Assembly: GCF_945859685.1 (NCBI RefSeq)
Contig: NC_079148.1
Coordinates: 47,131,946 to 47,195,945, forward strand
Direction: 5' to 3'
Source of the DNA: Eupeodes corollae
Taxonomy: Eukaryota > Arthropoda > Insecta > Diptera > Syrphidae
Length of the DNA stretch: 64,000 nt
Under the pieces are notes generated by a model, which worked only from the letters and a program-made list of their open reading frames with translations, made no database searches and was not told the DNA's origin. The first letter of the stretch is position 1. Each line of letters begins with the position of its first letter. This document shows positions 60,135 through 64,000 of the stretch, in pieces. A program made the translations under genes and the position numbers.

Positions 60135-61226
60135 TTAAACAAACCATTTTGTACTTTTAATAAAGTAAGAGAGACGTTTTGTGTCAATCGTTGCCAGTTC
60201 ACTGGTATTATCGAAGAAGGGATTACCGAGAAAGTAATTCCTTCTAATGGAAAGTGCTGGACAGGTACATAGAAGGTGTTGGACTGTTTCCTCTTCCTCC
60301 TCGTAAATGCAGCTTCTACAGAAGTCATTTGTGTAGACCCCTAGCCTCAGAGCATGTCTACCTATGAGGCAGTGTCCCGTTATTACTACAATTGTAGATC
60401 TTATACTTTGTCTGCTCAGTGATATCAAGCCTTTTGACCGTTTTAAGTCAATACTTGGCCATATTTGCTTGGTTGCCAGGCAGGTGGTACTTTGTGACCA
60501 TCTAGTATTTGTTGTTTCTAAAGCATATTGCTTGAGAAGATATTTGCATGTAGCAAGTGGTGTTCCTATGTTATGTTTTTGTCTAACATAAGGCAGAAGT
60601 GTTCCGTTTTTGGCGAGCTCATCGGCTTTGCAATTTCCCAGAATGTCTCTGTGGCCCGGCAACCAAATGAGGTGAATGTTAAACTGTTCCGTCATCTCAT
60701 TCAGAGATGATCGACAGTCGTGGACTGTTTGAGAGTTTGTGGAGACAGACGCGGGAGATTTAAGAGCGGCTTGGCTGTCCGAGAAGATTTGTATATCCTT
60801 ACAAGATATAACGTTTTCTTTGAGCCAGGATAGTACTTCTTTAATCGCCATTACTTCTGCCTGGAATACACTAGATTGATTGGGAAGTCTATGGGATAGA
60901 CTGAGATTCAGTTGTTCTGAAAAGATACCACTTCCAACTCCGTGATCGGTCTTTGAACCGTCAGTATAGAAGTGTACCGCATCGTCTTCCAGGGGTCCCT
61001 TTTCTTCCCAGGAGGATCTTGAAGGGATGGACACATGGAATCTTTTACCAAATACCATTTTTGGGGTGGTATAGTCTAAGCGATCTGGGATAGATCTGAA
61101 ATTGTCTAGAATAGTTGTATGTCCAGTTTTGATACTGGTCCATTGAGAGGTGGCTCTAAGCCTTACACATGAAATGGCAGCCACCTTTTTAGAGAAGATG
61201 TCAAGTGGTGTTAGGTTTAAAAGCAC
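60135..61226 (-). pseudogene. RNase H + C-terminal part of I-like ORF2 (copy C)
   Basis: This is 363 codons without a stop. RNase HI residues are all present: Asp89 (FYTDGSK), Glu124 (FQAEVMAI), Asp150 (FSDSQAAL) and Asp202 (CKADELAK), with His192 in the LPGHRD loop. A C-terminal Cys/His set (Cys303, Cys306, His317, Cys320, Cys322) resembles the zinc-knuckle-like end found in other I/R1-group ORF2 proteins. In the parent element this domain digests RNA in the RNA-DNA hybrid. It is separated from its RT by a nonsense codon and a frameshift. Residue numbers count from the start of the open segment, which is not a real start codon. Confidence 0.85.
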
Positions 61227-61437
61227 TTCCAGTGCTGCGGTTCGTGTTGTGCGAAGTGCTCCTGTGATTCACATACCTGCTGACCGCTGGACTTTAATGA
61301 GTTTATTTAGATTCAACATCTTGTCCAGTGCGGTCCACCATACGACGGCTCTATAAATGAGTATCGGCCTGATTACCGAAGTGTATAGCCAGTGGGTTAT
61401 TTTTGGGGAGAAGCCCCATTTTGATCCTATGGACTTT

Positions 61438-61956
61438 TTACAAGTAAAAAGCGCTAGTCTTTTTGACTCTTTCATCAATATTTGCCTTCCAATTTAGTTT
61501 TTTGTCTAAAATGAGGCCAAAATATTTAGCTTGGTCGGAAAAGCTTAATGGTTTTCCTTTAATCTTGGGTGGGCTAATCTGAGGAATTTTATATCTTCTC
61601 GAGAAGAGTATTAATTCTGTTTTGTGTGGGTTGACGTCCAATCCACATTGCTTAGCCCATTTAGTTAGCCTGTTTAGGGCATTTTGTAGGAGTTCCGAGA
61701 GAACTTGGGGGTGCTTCCCAGATACGGATATCGCAACGTCGTCAGCGTAGGCAATCACCTTGAAACCCTCTGTTTCCAATGCTGTAAGCAAGTCGTTTAC
61801 TACCATGTTCCATAAAAGAGGCGAAAGGACTCCACCTTGGGGAGTGCCTCGATTCACCGATCTGGTGGTAGTAAAACTTCTCATGTTAGAAATTATTGTC
61901 CTGCTTTTGAGCATGAGACTTATAAGATCTATGAGTGACTTGAAGATAAATGACAA
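61438..61956 (-). pseudogene. RT segment of I-like ORF2 (copy C)
   Basis: The open segment of 172 codons holds FKSLIDLISLMLKSRT, RGTPQGGVLSPLLWN, AYADDVAIS (both metal-binding Asp present), CGLDVNPHKTELILF and FSDQAKYFGLILD. It is cut off by a small deletion near 61455; the next frame continues as ALFTCKKSIGSKWGFSPKI. The 5' part of the RT and the endonuclease are absent. Confidence 0.85.
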
Positions 61957-61969
61957 ATGTCTCTCAAAC

Positions 61970-62364
61970 CATCCGAATTGCCGATGACATTATAATTATC
62001 GCAAACAGCAGTGAAGAACTTCAAACGATGCTGAACGAAATGAAAACTAAAATTATGACGAATGGTGCTCCTGATCCAGTTAGTGTCAAAGACAATATAT
62101 TAGAATACGTTGAAGACTACACATACCTTGGTCAGATTATCTCATTCAAAGACAAAGAAAAAAAGGATATAGAGAAGCGAATGACGAACGCTTGGAGGCA
62201 GTTCTGGAACGTTAAGCATCTTCTTACATTGAATATTTCGAATAAAACAAAAAAATATGTGTTTGACTCAACAGTTCTTCCAGTCCTCACCAAACTTGGC
62301 AAGTCACAAAAAACACTGAAATGAAACTCCAATCATGTCAGAGAGCAATGAAGAGAGCTATTTT
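61970..62364 (+). mobile_element. RTE-clade retrotransposon fragment, 5' part
   Basis: Translation gives IRIADDIIIIANSSEELQTM (catalytic ADD motif), then directly KTKIMTN (the usual segment between is deleted), VEDYTYLGQIISFKDKEKKD, MTNAWRQFWNVKHLL, VFDSTVLPVLT, and after a frameshift near 62322 MKLQSCQRAMKRAIFNVHI. The block order is that of RTE/BovB-type RTs. The reading continues at 62691 beyond a SINE inserted within the NVHI codons. The upstream RT half is replaced by I-like copy C. Confidence 0.85.
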
Positions 62365-62377
62365 CAACGTTCATATT

Positions 62378-62677
62378 AAATAAATTAGGTAGCGCAACAG
62401 TCCATGAAGAACCAAGGCCTAGTGACTTACAACTCTCAACCATTCCTGTGTGCGAGTAATGTTGTCAGGAATGGAGGGGACCTACAGTTTATATGCCGAT
62501 TCCGAACGGCTAATTTGAGAAAACACTTTTTCATGACAAGAGTTACTCTTGGAGAATTTGTCAATTCCTCGCAAAAGGCAGTACCCGTGAAAAGACTTTA
62601 GATGGCATAGGCAGGGTCGAACCCAAGACCTCTGGCATGACAGTCCAACGCACTAACCATCATGCCACGGGTACTAC
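62378..62677 (-). mobile_element. tRNA-derived SINE, copy S7, inserted in the RTE element
   Basis: This is a full-length minus-strand copy: ACCCGTGGCATGATGG (A box) near 62670, a damaged B box (GGGTTCGACCC), the conserved body, and CGCTACCTAATTTATTT at the 3' end. The 13-bp word CAACGTTCATATT flanks it at 62365-62377 and 62678-62690. Removing the element and one copy of this word restores a continuous RTE reading, so the insertion is younger than the RTE copy. Confidence 0.93.
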
Positions 62678-62690
62678 CAACGTTCATATT

Positions 62691-62780
62691 GCCCAGCAAA
62701 TTAACCATCAGAATATAAGAAGTCAAACCAATTTTGAAGACGTTACACACAGGCTTAAGAAACTCAAATGGGAATTGTAA
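62691..62780 (+). mobile_element. RTE-clade fragment, 3' part (after SINE)
   Basis: It continues the RTE reading: AQQINHQNIRSQTNFEDVTH and RLKKLKWEL, then a stop. This corresponds to the region RIRN..IR..T...D.......LKW seen in the C-terminal end of RTE ORF2. The element is cut off soon after. Confidence 0.8.
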
Positions 62781-64000
62781 ATTTTAATGTATCAAAATGA
62801 GTGAATAAAGCTTGAAATAATAACTGTAAACTAACAGTAGAGCGTCTTCTATTTCAGACTGTATTTATGGATTCTATCAATGTTTACTGTGACTTAATGC
62901 TTACTAAAACCTTAAACTGTAAAGTCGTGAAATGTTGTATCTCCTACTTCAATTTTGTGAAATCTGTTCAAATATAATGTAGTAGCATATTTGATTTTGA
63001 AACTTTAACATAGTGGCGTCTCATATAAAACGACTATTAACCATTGACATCTGTTAATTTGGGCTGTAATCAGTGCTATCAGACGTCTGCCATCTGTAAC
63101 AAATATGTATTGTATATATCATTCTAAAAGTAAAATTTGTTGGTTACTTTTTATCATTTTCCACTTCATTTTTAAGCTTTCATTTTATCATAAAAGTTTA
63201 AAATTTACATCAAACTGACTTAATATCAAATGAAAAACATCTTAAATTATGGCAAATAATGAATTGTTGACTGTATACGAACCATTTTGTTTAACAACAA
63301 CCACTATAGTCATAAATCAAAACAATCTGCATAATTTATTTGTTTTCATTCGAAAATTATGCGATGAAAGATATGTTGAGCATCCTTTGAAAATTGAATG
63401 AATTTTGTGAAAAAGGCAAAAAATGTAATATCTACCTTTCTATCTATCTACCTTACCTACATTAATTTATTTATTAACCTAGAGCTCAGAGAAGTTATAT
63501 ATTTTTTTGTTCTTTTTCTTCTTCTTACAAATTTAATGGTCTACTTTCGTTTCGTCTATTTGAGTCTTTTACGTATATAGGTATAAGGTAGGTACACAAA
63601 AATAAATACCATCAACCTAAAGCTAAGTACACACAAAGCTTCCGTAGTTAAGGACTTATCGGCAGATAACTTTGTGAACTTTTGCTCAAAAAATTAGAAA
63701 TTCTAACGAAAATGACATCTCCCTTATACAATAATTATTACGCCCTTTGGCAACAAAATGTTATTTTCTGATAACAAAGAATCCAACCAAAAAGCAAAGT
63801 CAAATAAAAAAAAATATATATATAAATGAATGCGAATCACCACAGTAGCTATAGATAGGTAGGTAAGAAGATACTAGCTAAAAGGTATGTAGGAACAACA
63901 TTGACAACCTTAACATAATAATCGCTAAGGTAATGTGCCTTACAGACACCACCTCCAAACAACTAACCACCTGGACAGTATCTCACGCAACCATAACGTA
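62781..64000. other. AT-rich DNA, no gene recognised
   Basis: No supported feature. Several short ACCTAC/TACCTA runs lie near 63440-63590. Confidence 0.5.

Larger units (their letters stand above)
60021..61968 (-). mobile_element. I-superfamily non-LTR retrotransposon, RT + RNase H, copy C (best preserved)
   Basis: This 5'-truncated copy starts just before the RT motif RGTPQGGVLSPLLWN and contains VIAYADDVAIS (catalytic), YFGLILDKKLNWKANIDE, the thumb region, RNase H and the Cys/His C-terminus. It has a 3' sequence ending in four CCTAA repeats, seen on the plus strand as (TTAGG)4 at 60022-60041. Only two disabling lesions separate it from one open frame: a deletion of about 5 bp near 61455, and a TGA at 61269-61271. 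Copy B (11.9-13.7 kb) has many more lesions. An RTE fragment begins at its 5' edge. Presence of RNase H after RT points to the I superfamily; exact clade is open. Confidence 0.92.

Noticed and set aside
1..64000. CRISPR array, phage or bacterial operon
   Set aside because: No regularly spaced short repeats, no ribosome-binding-site-led gene clusters; all features are those of an animal genome.

Overview
The window looks like AT-rich, non-coding DNA from an insect nuclear genome, most likely a fly (Diptera). The evidence is many degenerate non-LTR retrotransposons of I-, Jockey/CR1- and RTE-type, a tRNA-derived SINE, MITEs, insect-style microsatellites, and no operons or long open host genes. 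I cannot name the species. I could not support one intact protein-coding gene in 64 kb. Nearly every recognisable piece is a transposable element in some stage of decay, so this is an intergenic region or the inside of a very large intron.

Layout, left to right. 1-5.9 kb: AT-rich DNA holding a decayed Jockey-type reverse transcriptase (RT, about 1.65-2.68 kb) followed by a 5'-truncated SINE. 5.9-7.0 kb: RNase H end of an I-like element (copy A). 7-10.5 kb: no gene seen. 10.5-13.7 kb: a decayed Jockey/CR1-type fragment with a large hairpin, then a second I-like copy (B). 13.9-14.3 kb: a full-length SINE with a perfect 13-bp target duplication. 14.9-17.8 kb: a tandem array interrupted by a 1.6-kb repeat ('R' family) that carries its own tandem units of about 176 bp. 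20-27 kb: further R copies, a PIF/Harbinger remnant and two SINEs. 28-33 kb: mostly featureless, with one MITE at 31.9 kb. 33.5-36 kb: I-like copy D and two R pieces. 38.8-40.2 kb: SINE fragment plus a 3'-complete, poly(A)-ended RT fragment. 43.6-44.8 kb: a MITE with terminal inverted repeats and a GC-rich island. 48.2-50.3 kb: another RT element with an (AAAT)n tail. 51.0-51.3 kb: a candidate 5S-rRNA-derived SINE. 52.4 kb: second copy of the 31.9-kb MITE. 54.9-58.2 kb: two RT fragments in opposite orientation plus an R copy. 59.5-62.8 kb: RT fragments, the best-preserved I-like copy (C), and an RTE fragment split by a SINE. 62.8-64 kb: nothing recognised.

The genes do not form a cooperating system. 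The biology visible here is a layered record of insertions: SINE into RTE, R repeat into tandem array, and SINE next to an old Jockey remnant. The two observations most worth following are the 5S-derived SINE and the R family with nucleosome-length internal repeats and consistent termini. All calls rest on reading the sequence by eye; no database search was run.
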